From: Clostridiales bacterium
GTDB lineage: Bacteria > Bacillota > Clostridia > Tissierellales > GPF-1
Length of the DNA: 64,000 bases
Assembly: GCA_013619125.1 (NCBI GenBank)
Contig: JABXKS010000120.1
Coordinates: 1-64,000, forward strand
Direction of reading: 5' to 3'
Shown here piece by piece: positions 8,670-15,606 of this stretch; the first letter of the stretch is position 1, and the number at the start of each line of letters is the position of its first letter. A program made the position numbers and the translations under genes. Below the pieces are notes generated by a model that saw only the letters and a list, made by a program, of their open reading frames with translations, was not told the origin of the DNA and ran no database searches.

Positions 8670-10973
8670 ATGGATATCAATCAACAGATCAGCAAGGAAC
8701 TTTCGTTGCGGCCCAATCAAGTGAAGACCGCTATTGAATTATTAGACGGTGGCAATACGGTGCCGTTTATCGCCCGGTATCGAAAAGAGATGACCGGCGA
8801 AATGACCGATGTACAATTACGCGATTTGTCGGAGCGCTTGACTTACTTAAGAAATCTGGCTCAAAGAAAAGAAGACGTGATTCGTCTGATTGAGGAGCAG
8901 GGCAAGCTGACGATAGAACTGAAGACGAGCATCGAACAAGCGGACGCGCTTCAGCGCGTGGAGGACTTGTATCGCCCCTATAAGCAGAAGAAACAGACCC
9001 GGGCGACCAAGGCAAAGGCGAAAGGACTTGAGCCTTTGGCTGAGCGTCTGATGGCTCAGGTCGAGACAGAGGGAAACCCACAAGAGTGGGCGCAAGCCTA
9101 TCTCAACGAAGAGTTGGGAGTATTGAGTGTGGAAGAAGCCATAAAGGGAGCCTTGGATATCTTGGCGGAACAGGTGGCCGATGATCCGGATGTGCGTAAA
9201 GTGAGCCGGACGATGACTTTGAAGCAAGGCGCGATCACATCGAAAGCGACGGATTCTGATGAAGTAACAGTTTATGAAACCTATTATGATTTTAAAGAAA
9301 GCGTACATACCATGGCCAACCATCGTGTCCTCGCCATCAATCGTGGCGAAAAGGAGAAGAAACTGAAGGTGAAGTTAGTGGCCCCGGATGAAAAAATTCT
9401 AGCGTGGATGTTGTCTCAAGTCATCACCAACCCGAATTTCGTTGGAAAAACAGAGCTGACAGCCATGGTTCAGGATTCCTATAAGCGATTGCTGCAGCCG
9501 GCCATTGAGCGGGAAATTCGGAAAACCCTAACGGATCGGGCGGATGAAAGTGCCATCGAGGTCTTCTCGAAAAATGCCAAATCGCTGTTCTTGATTGCAC
9601 CAATTCGCGACGCGGTTGTGATGGGATTTGACCCGGCGTATCGAACGGGATGCAAGATTGCGATCGTTGATGATACAGGAAAGCTGTTGGAATTTACCAC
9701 GGTTTATCCAACAATGCCGCTCAATAAGGTTGCTGAGACGAAGAAAACCCTGAAAAAAATGATCCGAACGCATGGTGTCAATTTGATTGCCATCGGCAAT
9801 GGCACGGGCAGCCGTGAGTCGGAATCGATTGTAGCAGAGATGATCAGCGAGATGGAAGAAACGGTATACTATACCATTGTGAATGAAGCGGGCGCTTCCG
9901 TGTATTCTGCGTCCAAATTGGCTCACGATGAGTATCCCGATATTAATGTATCTATTCGTGGTGCTATTTCGATTGCAAGGCGGTTGCAGGATCCACTGGC
10001 GGAATTGGTTAAGATCGATCCGAAGTCTGTGGGCGTCGGTCAATATCAGCATGATGTGAATCAAAAGAGACTGGGCGAAAGCCTGAGTGCCGTGGTTGAG
10101 GATTGTGTCAACCATGTGGGAGTGGATCTGAATACGGCTTCCGCTTCGCTCTTGTCATACGTCTCCGGCATCAATGGCACCATCGCTAAGAATATGATTG
10201 CCTATCGCGAAGAAAACGGCAAATTCATGAATCGTAAGGCGATTCTCAAAGTTCCACGTCTTGGACCGAAGGTGTTTGAGCAATGCGCGGGGTTCTTGCG
10301 GGTTATTGAGTCGGAAAATCCTTTGGATCAAACGGCTGTTCATCCAGAAAGCTATAAAGCTGTGGAACGATTTTTGGACCTTTTGGGGTATACCCAGGAG
10401 GATGTGCGCAACCATCGGCTGGAGGATATGAATCAGCGGATTGATCGATTGGTTCCAAAAGAGAAGAAAGAGTCTGCCATGCAGACTAAGGGAGGCAAGC
10501 GCCTTCATGGATTGGATGCCTTGAAGCAGATTTCCTTCGAGGATCCCAAGAAGTCCAAGCGCAAAGACCAAGCGCAGCATCATAAAAAAAGTATGCGATT
10601 TTTGTCTGGACAGTTGGAAATAGGGATTCCGACCCTCGTGGATATGATGGATGAGTTGAAGAAACCTGGGCGAGATCCCAGAGAGGATATGCCAAAACCG
10701 ATTTTTCGATCTGATGTCTTAAAGGTGCAGGATTTAGAAGTGGGGATGGAGTTGACAGGTACGGTGCGAAACATCATCGACTTCGGTGCTTTTGTGGATA
10801 TCGGGGTGAAACAGGATGGATTGGTGCATATCTCAGAATTGAGCGATAAGTATGTGCGAGATGCCATGACGGTAGTTTCTGTTGGCGATACAGTTCGTGT
10901 AAAGCTTATTGGAGTGGATGAAAAACGAGGCAGAATCTCTTTGAGCATGAAGGGAATCAAACAGCCGAAATAG
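8670..10973 (+). CDS. tex: Tex family S1 RNA-binding protein
   Basis: 767 residues from the ATG at 8670, with AAGGAG 8 bases upstream (a GTG at 8661 overlaps that site). The order of domains matches Tex: an N-terminal helical region (LSLRPNQVKTAIELLDGGNTVPFIARYRKE), the YqgF-like RNase H fold (VMGFDPAYRTGCKIAIVDDTG), helix-hairpin-helix motifs (SVGVGQYQHDV, LPRLGPKVFEQCAGFLRV region) and a C-terminal S1 domain (GMELTGTVRNIIDFGAFVDIGVKQDGLVHISELSD). Tex binds RNA and acts on transcription; its exact role in Gram-positive bacteria is not settled. It appears to be transcribed alone. Confidence 0.95.
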   Translation: MDINQQISKELSLRPNQVKTAIELLDGGNTVPFIARYRKEMTGEMTDVQLRDLSERLTYLRNLAQRKEDVIRLIEEQGKLTIELKTSIEQADALQRVEDLYRPYKQKKQTRATKAKAKGLEPLAERLMAQVETEGNPQEWAQAYLNEELGVLSVEEAIKGALDILAEQVADDPDVRKVSRTMTLKQGAITSKATDSDEVTVYETYYDFKESVHTMANHRVLAINRGEKEKKLKVKLVAPDEKILAWMLSQVITNPNFVGKTELTAMVQDSYKRLLQPAIEREIRKTLTDRADESAIEVFSKNAKSLFLIAPIRDAVVMGFDPAYRTGCKIAIVDDTGKLLEFTTVYPTMPLNKVAETKKTLKKMIRTHGVNLIAIGNGTGSRESESIVAEMISEMEETVYYTIVNEAGASVYSASKLAHDEYPDINVSIRGAISIARRLQDPLAELVKIDPKSVGVGQYQHDVNQKRLGESLSAVVEDCVNHVGVDLNTASASLLSYVSGINGTIAKNMIAYREENGKFMNRKAILKVPRLGPKVFEQCAGFLRVIESENPLDQTAVHPESYKAVERFLDLLGYTQEDVRNHRLEDMNQRIDRLVPKEKKESAMQTKGGKRLHGLDALKQISFEDPKKSKRKDQAQHHKKSMRFLSGQLEIGIPTLVDMMDELKKPGRDPREDMPKPIFRSDVLKVQDLEVGMELTGTVRNIIDFGAFVDIGVKQDGLVHISELSDKYVRDAMTVVSVGDTVRVKLIGVDEKRGRISLSMKGIKQPK

Positions 10974-11025
10974 CAAACGAGGTGCAGAAAAATTTCAAAT
11001 AGCAAACGAGGTGCAGAAAAATTTC
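10968..11025 (+). repeat. Perfect 29-bp tandem duplication at the tex 3' end
   Basis: Bases 10968-10996 and 10997-11025 are identical and adjacent. The unit includes the tex stop codon TAG and the 5' arm of the terminator, so the 5' arm is present twice but its 3' partner only once. Confidence 0.95.
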
Positions 11026-11042
11026 TGCACCTCGTTTTTTAG
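11004..11042. terminator. Terminator after tex, probably shared with the convergent gene
   Basis: Stem AAACGAGGTGCAG (11004-11016) with CTGCACCTCGTTT (11025-11037), loop of eight A/T bases, then a T run. It ends at the stop of the minus-strand DUF1648 gene. Confidence 0.85.
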
Positions 11043-12118
11043 AAGAGAATCAATCCGACAACAAGGAGGATGATTCCGATATAGATCAACTTGCCAACTG
11101 GGTGACCCGCGTTGACCGTGTAGCCACCGCTGAATCGTTTTGGTACCCACAGGGTGGGGTCGTTAGGGTTGTAATAGAAAAGACCACCCTTCCAAAACTG
11201 ATCCTCGTCCGGGGGAGCCAGATTGTCATTTTCTGATTCGTCGGCCTTAACGGTTAGGCGTTGGCCGTGATCGCCTGTGGTCAGATAGTAAACGGCGATT
11301 CCTCCGAAGGCAACGGCAAGGGTTGCTATGGAAGCAGCGGGATAGACCCACTTTGGAAGAACCAAAATCGCGCCTAGTTGAACCACGGCCAACAGAATGG
11401 TAACCGCGTTGGCCAAGAGAACCAGAAACAGGCTCATACGGTCCCGGGCGATTTTGTATCGAATCAAAGAGGTCTTGGGCCTTGCGGGATCAATCAGTCG
11501 CTTGGCTTGATAGTGCTTATTGGAAAAGAAATAAAAGACGGCGACTAGGAGCAGGATCATGCCGGCATTTTGATGGACGGCGATTTTGGTCTTGTCGACG
11601 AAACCATTGGGTTGCCCCATCAGATCCCAGTGAATGGGAAGTGGGTCGGGCAGGGCATCGTAATTCAGAACCAAGAAGATCCAGGTTGCTGCCGCAATAC
11701 CTATTGCCAACCAAAATCCGAGATGAATGTTTCTAGGGAGGGTTGGTCGGGGTGCGAGATCGGCGGTCCGAACGATTTTAATCTCGGAATCAACGGGGAA
11801 CACAAGCTTCATTTGCTTTAGGCGGCGATGAAAATAAAATTGAAGTCCCCAGAGAAGCAAAATCCAATAGGCGACACCGTATCCTTCTGGCAAAGGATCA
11901 AGCAGAAAAGCGGCAAGGGGAAGCAATAGAAACCCAAGGAGATAAGCCATGCGAAAGTCCTTGAGCGTTTTCTTCAAGACTCCTTGAATCGCAGGATCCA
12001 ATTGCTGTTTCGCAGAAAATTGAACACCAAACCAGTGTTTGCCAGCCAAGCCTTTTCCTCGCTGAAAATCTGGTAAGAAATATCCGATAACGAGTAGAAT
12101 CATCCATAGAATCAACAT
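11039..12118 (-). CDS. DUF1648/DUF5808 multi-pass membrane protein
   Basis: 359 residues from the ATG at 12118, which has AAGGAGG 7 bases upstream; the in-frame ATG at 12124 is only one base from that site, though it would give an ATGA overlap with the regulator. The segment PDPLPIHWDLMGQPNGFVDK in the middle is the DUF1648 hallmark, and FWKGGLFYYNPNDPTLWVPKR near the C-terminus is typical of DUF5808. About eight hydrophobic segments are visible. Proteins of this kind (SdpI-like relatives) sit next to small GntR regulators in many Gram-positive bacteria. Their role is not established; some relatives give immunity to membrane-active peptides. Confidence 0.85.
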   Translation of the reverse strand: MLILWMILLVIGYFLPDFQRGKGLAGKHWFGVQFSAKQQLDPAIQGVLKKTLKDFRMAYLLGFLLLPLAAFLLDPLPEGYGVAYWILLLWGLQFYFHRRLKQMKLVFPVDSEIKIVRTADLAPRPTLPRNIHLGFWLAIGIAAATWIFLVLNYDALPDPLPIHWDLMGQPNGFVDKTKIAVHQNAGMILLLVAVFYFFSNKHYQAKRLIDPARPKTSLIRYKIARDRMSLFLVLLANAVTILLAVVQLGAILVLPKWVYPAASIATLAVAFGGIAVYYLTTGDHGQRLTVKADESENDNLAPPDEDQFWKGGLFYYNPNDPTLWVPKRFSGGYTVNAGHPVGKLIYIGIILLVVGLILF

Positions 12119-12120
12119 GG

Positions 12121-12501
12121 TCATGCCTCCTTCGTAAAGTTTTCAATAATGGATTGTACAAGGGTTTGTGTTTCTTCAAGTGATAGGCCCTTGATGTGCG
12201 CTTTCGCCAACAGAATGGTCAGTGCATTTCGCAAGTCTTCGATTCCATTCTTGTCGATGGAAAAATCCATGGCGACAAAGGCGCCCTTTTTTTTATTGAT
12301 GATGACAAATCCATCCTGGGCCAATAGGCGATATGATTTATTGACCGTATGGAGATTTACACCCAATTCTCCACCAAGCTGACGAACGGAGGGGAGAGAA
12401 GCGCCAGGTGCGAGTTCGCCTGTGGCTATGCCCAACAAGATCGACTCGTAGATTTGGGTATAGAGGGGTTTTTCGCTATTTACATTGATTTGTAAAATCA
12501 T
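12121..12501 (-). CDS. GntR-family regulator, YtrA subfamily
   Basis: 126 residues. The N-terminal winged helix is clear: KPLYTQIYESILLGIATGELAPGASLPSVRQLGGELGVNLHTVNKSYRLLAQDG. The short helical C-terminal part lacks a ligand-binding domain, which is the YtrA pattern. The next gene downstream starts within or just after its stop, so the two form an operon. An inverted repeat TGTTATA-N7-TATAACA (12521-12541) overlaps its own -10 region and is a good candidate for an autoregulatory operator. Confidence 0.92.
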   Translation of the reverse strand: MILQINVNSEKPLYTQIYESILLGIATGELAPGASLPSVRQLGGELGVNLHTVNKSYRLLAQDGFVIINKKKGAFVAMDFSIDKNGIEDLRNALTILLAKAHIKGLSLEETQTLVQSIIENFTKEA

Positions 12502-12520
12502 AAGTCCTCCTTGTATTATC

Positions 12521-12541
12521 TGTTATATAAATAGTATAACA
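12521..12541. promoter_or_regulatory. Inverted repeat, likely GntR operator
   Basis: TGTTATA and TATAACA separated by 7 bases, covering the -10 of the minus-strand promoter. Binding here would repress the GntR operon. Confidence 0.55.
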
Positions 12542-12559
12542 GAAAGAAAAACTTGTCAA
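12531..12559 (-). promoter_or_regulatory. Promoter of the GntR-DUF1648 operon
   Basis: On the minus strand: TTGACA (12559-12554), 17-base spacer, TACTAT (12536-12531). Confidence 0.8.
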
Positions 12560-12562
12560 GAC

Positions 12563-12591
12563 TTGACGAATGGTGTTTGCTTTCGTATAAT
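12563..12591 (+). promoter_or_regulatory. Promoter of the FMN riboswitch-ribU transcript
   Basis: TTGACG (12563-12568), 17-base spacer, perfect TATAAT (12586-12591). Its -35 lies only 3 bases from the -35 of the divergent GntR promoter, so the two polymerases cannot bind together. Confidence 0.85.
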
Positions 12592-12608
12592 GAACGTACA
12601 AAAGAATA

Positions 12609-12716
12609 TTCTTCAGGGCAGGGTGAAATTCCCGACCGGCGGTGATAGTCCGCGAGCCGAAAGGCTGACTTGGTGTAATTCCAAGACCGACAGTACAGTC
12701 TGGATGAGAGAAGAAG
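12609..12716 (+). ncRNA. FMN riboswitch (RFN element)
   Basis: The conserved blocks of the RFN aptamer are present in order: CAGGGTGAAATTCCC, GACCGGCGGTGATAGTCCG, a GCCGAAAGGC hairpin, GGTGTAATTCCAAGACCGAC, AGTCTGGATG and AGAAGA. FMN binding is known to favour an intrinsic terminator in such leaders, and one lies at 12735-12762 before ribU. It should lower RibU when cells are rich in FMN. Confidence 0.97.
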
Positions 12717-12734
12717 AGCGTTTGCTCGTACCTT

Positions 12735-12762
12735 ATCAAGCCCTTTTTGGCTTGATTTTTTT
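12735..12762 (+). terminator. Riboswitch-controlled terminator before ribU
   Basis: ATCAAGCC/GGCTTGAT stem, 6-base loop, then seven T residues, 25 bases before the ribU ribosome-binding site. Confidence 0.85.
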
Positions 12763-12803
12763 ATTGCCCGAGAGTGTTCTTCCACTAAAGGAGGAAGAAT
12801 ATA

Positions 12804-13397
12804 ATGACTACATCAATGAAAACCAAATGGATTGTGAAGGTGGGTATGTTGTCCGCCGTTGCTTTTCTACTACAGCTTTTAGAACTTCCACTTGGAATTT
12901 TTCCAGCATTTTTGCAGATCGACTTTTCTGACGTACCCGCGCTTTTGGCAGGTTTTTCTTTTGGACCTGCGGCAGGGGTTGCTGTAGAGTTGATTAAAAA
13001 CCTGTTGCATCTGGTCCTAAAAAATAGCGGAACCGGCGGAGTCGGCGAATTGGCCAACTTCTTGATTGGATCTGCTCTCGTGGTGCCTGCAGCGATTCTA
13101 TACAAGCGCAAGCACAGCCGTCGCATGGCCATATACGGGTTGATTGCGGGTACGATTGTGATGGTAATTGTAGGAGTTTTGGCAAATCTTTATATTTTAA
13201 TTCCGTTTTATGCAACCGCGTTCGGTATGCCGGTTGAAGCGATTGTCTCCATGGGAACGGCAGTCAATTCGGCGGTCACTGATTTAACGACCCTGGTTTT
13301 GTATAGTATTGTTCCCTTCAACCTGTTGAAGGGTCTGTTGGTATCCATCGTGACGGTTTTGATCTACAAACGTCTGTCGCCAGTTTTGCATAAGTAA
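12804..13397 (+). CDS. ribU: Riboflavin ECF transporter substrate-binding protein RibU
   Basis: 197 residues with six hydrophobic segments, the normal size of an ECF S component. KWIVKVGMLSAVAFLLQLLELPLGIFPAFLQIDFSDVPALLAGF is characteristic of RibU, and LIKNLLHLVLKNSGTGGVGELANFLIG carries the conserved middle region. RibU binds riboflavin in the membrane and works with the shared energising module EcfAA'T, which is not in this window. The upstream FMN riboswitch confirms the substrate. AAAGGAGG lies 9 bases before the ATG. A terminator follows, so the gene is a single-gene unit. Confidence 0.96.
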   Translation: MTTSMKTKWIVKVGMLSAVAFLLQLLELPLGIFPAFLQIDFSDVPALLAGFSFGPAAGVAVELIKNLLHLVLKNSGTGGVGELANFLIGSALVVPAAILYKRKHSRRMAIYGLIAGTIVMVIVGVLANLYILIPFYATAFGMPVEAIVSMGTAVNSAVTDLTTLVLYSIVPFNLLKGLLVSIVTVLIYKRLSPVLHK

Positions 13398-13407
13398 AAG
13401 CGAAAGA

Positions 13408-13429
13408 AAAACGCCTTCGGGCGTTTTTT
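13408..13429 (+). terminator. Terminator of ribU
   Basis: AAAACGCC, TTCG tetraloop, GGCGTTTT and further T residues. Its 3' half (TCGGGCGTTTTTTC, 13417-13430) recurs at 13537-13550 and 13692-13705. Confidence 0.85.
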
Positions 13430-13440
13430 CATTGTGAATT

Positions 13441-13705
13441 ACTGGAACAAAACACCTTGGTGAGTTATTTCCTCTTTAAGGCGGTTTGTTCATCTTAGTA
13501 CTTGAATAAACCGCAGATCTGGAACATAACTCTGACTCGGGCGTTTTTTCATTTTCATCGTTTTTTTTCCTCTAAGGTACTGGAACAAAAAGCGGAACTG
13601 GAACAAAACACCTTGGTGAGTTATTTCCTCTTTAAGCGGTTTGTTCATCTTAGTACTTGAAAAAAACTCCAACCTGGAACAAAACGCTGACTCGGGCGTT
13701 TTTTC
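13441..13705 (+). repeat. Two diverged direct repeats of about 110 bp in the ribU downstream gap
   Basis: Copy 1 (13441-13550) and copy 2 (13597-13705) share a start ACTGGAACAAAACACCTTGG, the run GTGAGTTATTTCCTC, the run GTTTGTTCATCTTAGTACTTGA and an end GACTCGGGCGTTTTTTC; the copies are offset by 156 bases. A third fragment, TACTGGAACAAAAAGCGG, lies at about 13578-13595. Each copy ends with the 3' half of the ribU terminator. Copy 1 can fold with GCGGTTT (13481-13487) pairing AAACCGC (13508-13514); copy 2 has lost that arm. No coding region is visible. Confidence 0.9.
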
Positions 13706-13759
13706 TTTAGCGTTTTATTTTTAGAACTTGGGTATAAGTGGAGAAAGGGAGGGATTCTA

Positions 13760-13990
13760 ATGCGAAAACAATCAATTTTATGGTGGCTGTCAACGGGTTC
13801 TTTTGTTTTGGCAATGAGCGCAGGTGGATATACTTTGATTCGGTATTTTTACAATCGTATGACTTTGCCTGATGGAGTCTGTCCAGTTTCACCGATTGAC
13901 GGATGGTTCAAATTGACCATTGTCATCGCACTTTTTTCATTTTTATTGAATGTCATTCAAGATCGTAAAATGAGGAAGCAAGAAGAGTAA
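13760..13990 (+). CDS. Small two-segment membrane protein
   Basis: 76 residues, preceded by GGGAGGG at good spacing. Two hydrophobic segments (about residues 8-28 and 50-65) flank a short loop RMTLPDGVCPVSPIDG, and the tail is basic (QDRKMRKQEE). The next gene encodes a protein of the same size and plan with a similar loop (NQVPYGTDPIMVNR), so the two look like a diverged pair. I do not recognise the family. Topology suggests both ends on the cytoplasmic side. Confidence 0.7.
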   Translation: MRKQSILWWLSTGSFVLAMSAGGYTLIRYFYNRMTLPDGVCPVSPIDGWFKLTIVIALFSFLLNVIQDRKMRKQEE

Positions 13991-14048
13991 ATTTCCGGGT
14001 ATTAATAGTAGGAGAAGGCGTTACATACCAGTAAAGGATGTGTGACCC

Positions 14049-14285
14049 ATGAAAAAGATTCGATTTCTATCGGAAGCCTTCTTTGTTAGCGCCGTTGTTC
14101 TTATCATTTTTGTAATCGGAAAGATTTTAGTTGATCGAAATCAAGTTCCTTATGGAACGGATCCGATTATGGTGAATAGGGAAATGTTGTGGGGGGTTGT
14201 TCTCGTGGGAGTAATTTCTCTGCTTTTAACCGGGATCGAGTTAATCGTTGAAAAGTGGAAAGCCAAAGGCTCTACGGAAAAATAA
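14049..14285 (+). CDS. Small two-segment membrane protein, diverged relative of the preceding one
   Basis: 78 residues with two hydrophobic segments (about 10-27 and 47-66), a loop with VPYGTDPIMVNREMLWG and a basic tail (VEKWKAKGSTEK). AAAGGA lies about 10 bases before the ATG. It lies 58 bases after the previous small gene and before a shared terminator, so the two are probably cotranscribed. The function is unknown. Confidence 0.7.
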   Translation: MKKIRFLSEAFFVSAVVLIIFVIGKILVDRNQVPYGTDPIMVNREMLWGVVLVGVISLLLTGIELIVEKWKAKGSTEK

Positions 14286-14316
14286 AAGGGAATCGAAATT
14301 TCGATTCCCTTTTTTC
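14285..14316. terminator. Bidirectional terminator
   Basis: A palindrome of 28 bases (14285-14312; AAAGGGAATCGAAA and its complement) followed by T residues. It sits between the convergent small-protein and SHOCT-like genes and overlaps the stop of the former. Confidence 0.85.
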
Positions 14317-14323
14317 TTTGTAC

Positions 14324-14707
14324 CTATTCTACATAGATTTCCACTTTTTCGCCTTCATTTGTATCAACTTCCACCAATTTGCCTTCGACGCCTTCTTCGA
14401 TCATTTGAAGTACTTCTTCCATATCAACTTTTTCCAAGGCTTTCAGATCATCATCGTCCCCGTATTTGCTGGCCAGTTTTAAGCCGATTTTAACAAGACC
14501 GATCGGGATATTGATATTGACCTTGTCGCCACCTTTTTTGTCATCGACACGGATGCGAAGGAATTTTTTCTTGCCTGAAGGTGTTTTGATGGTTTCCTCT
14601 TCTGAGCCGTCCAAGGCATTCAGTAATTCCATGGCTTGATCTTGTGTAATCTTTCCAGAAGTCAGCATTTCAAGAATTTGTTTTTTCTCTTCAGCATTTG
14701 CTTTCAT
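14324..14707 (-). CDS. SHOCT-like domain protein of the DUF2089 cassette
   Basis: 127 residues. The N-terminal 30 residues (EEKKQILEMLTSGKITQDQAMELLNALDG) form the short helical SHOCT-like motif. The rest contains LRIRVDDKKGGDKVNINIPIGLVKIGLKLASKYG and ends GKLVEVDTNEGEKVEIYVE. The same C-terminal pattern is found in the cassette's first gene (15091-15396), so the two share a domain. The start overlaps the stop of the DUF2089 gene by one base, showing tight coupling. Proteins of this plan are frequent beside DUF2089 regulators; their function is not known. Confidence 0.8.
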   Translation of the reverse strand: MKANAEEKKQILEMLTSGKITQDQAMELLNALDGSEEETIKTPSGKKKFLRIRVDDKKGGDKVNINIPIGLVKIGLKLASKYGDDDDLKALEKVDMEEVLQMIEEGVEGKLVEVDTNEGEKVEIYVE

Positions 14708-15081
14708 TATTTTTCCTCCTCACCACTAAGCAATTTAAGCGCTTCTTCAGTTGAAATATCGCCGGCATCCAATTTTTTTAAAATGGATTTTCGATCTACC
14801 GTTTTTGGGGTACCGGTCTGATATCCTAGTGCTTTGATAATCGAGTCGAGCCTGTTTCGAACGGTTGGGTAGGAGATACTCAACTCTTTCTCGATCTCTT
14901 TAATATTACCCCTATTTTTAACAAAGACCTCTAAAAAATAGAGTTGTTCTTTATTCAATTTCATAAACTTGTTTAATTGAAAATTGCCTTCCAAGGCTGT
15001 GCCACAATTCGTACACTGCAATCGAGTAACTTTTAGCTCGTGGGAACAGATCGGACAGCTTCCGATAACATCATTTTTCAT
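14707..15081 (-). CDS. DUF2089-family zinc-ribbon/HTH protein
   Basis: 124 residues. A zinc ribbon opens the protein (CPICSH..CTNCG, residues about 9-27). A helix-turn-helix follows (NRGNIKEIEKELSISYPTVRNRLDSIIKALGY). The C-terminus has a second short SHOCT-like motif (ILKKLDAGDISTEEALKLLSG), similar to the start of the downstream protein. DUF2089 proteins are taken to be transcription regulators. The upstream region has several ATCAAT/ATTGAT repeats that could be its operators. Confidence 0.85.
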   Translation of the reverse strand: MKNDVIGSCPICSHELKVTRLQCTNCGTALEGNFQLNKFMKLNKEQLYFLEVFVKNRGNIKEIEKELSISYPTVRNRLDSIIKALGYQTGTPKTVDRKSILKKLDAGDISTEEALKLLSGEEEK

Positions 15082-15090
15082 TTTGTCCTC

Positions 15091-15396
15091 CTATAAAATA
15101 CGGATGGAGACTTTCGTTCCATCACTTGCGTCCACATCAACCAACTTGTAGGGAACACCGACATCGAGAGCGCTTATTAGTATTCTTAAATCACGGGGAC
15201 TGATCTTTTCTAAAATCTTGACCCATTCTTCATCTTCGTTTTCTTTTTTCCCTTGTCGCTTTGCAACCCAGATTCCAAATCGCGCCCATGAGGCAAGCCA
15301 CCGAAGGGGGATTGCGGGGATGCGTATGGAGGGGCCGTCCATTGGAAGGACGACGATCTTAATTTTTCCTTTGCTTTTCGTGGCTTCTGATGCCAT
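15091..15396 (-). CDS. First gene of the DUF2089 cassette, homologous to the SHOCT-like protein's C-terminus
   Basis: 101 residues from the ATG at 15396, which has AGGAGG 8 bases upstream; a GTG at 15405 overlaps that site. The sequence has a hydrophobic patch SIRIPAIPLRWLASWARFGIWVAKRQG and ends YKLVDVDASDGTKVSIRIL, matching the pattern NIPIGLVKIGLKLASKYG...GKLVEVDTNEGEKVEIYVE of the third gene. It lacks the SHOCT-like motif. Only 9 bases separate it from the DUF2089 gene. No function is known. Confidence 0.75.
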   Translation of the reverse strand: MASEATKSKGKIKIVVLPMDGPSIRIPAIPLRWLASWARFGIWVAKRQGKKENEDEEWVKILEKISPRDLRILISALDVGVPYKLVDVDASDGTKVSIRIL

Positions 15397-15419
15397 ATCC
15401 AGCACCTCCTTGCAACTTC

Positions 15420-15448
15420 AGTATACGACCATAAATCAATATTGTCAA
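15420..15448 (-). promoter_or_regulatory. Promoter of the DUF2089 cassette
   Basis: On the minus strand: TTGACA (15448-15443), 17-base spacer, TATACT (15425-15420). Confidence 0.8.
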
Positions 15449-15495
15449 TAAAAAAATCAATATAATCAATAATGATATTAATAATATTGATTATA
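15432..15495. promoter_or_regulatory. Cluster of ATCAAT/ATTGAT repeats at the DUF2089 cassette promoter
   Basis: ATCAAT or ATTGAT occurs repeatedly from the promoter spacer through the region upstream of the -35, including TATTGATT and AATCAATA arrangements. Repeated half-sites over and behind a promoter suggest operators, perhaps for the DUF2089 protein itself. Confidence 0.4.
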
Positions 15496-15570
15496 CGTAA
15501 TAATTGGAAGGCTTTTAAGGGAAAATATCTAGTTGAAATAAAGATAGTTAATATGAAAATTGATTTATTT

Positions 15571-15606
15571 AAAAGAAAAACCGCAAAGCTTAAAGCTCTG
15601 CGGTTT
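15571..15606 (-). terminator. Terminator of hisS, containing its stop codon
   Basis: On the minus strand: AAACCGCAGAGCT (15606-15594), short loop, AGCTTTGCGGTTT (15590-15578), then a T-rich tract. The hisS TAA (15592-15590) lies at the loop. Confidence 0.8.

Noticed and set aside
12485-12931. A 148-codon plus-strand frame over the FMN riboswitch and the start of ribU
   Set aside because: It runs through the RFN aptamer and the terminator, has no family resemblance and conflicts with ribU.
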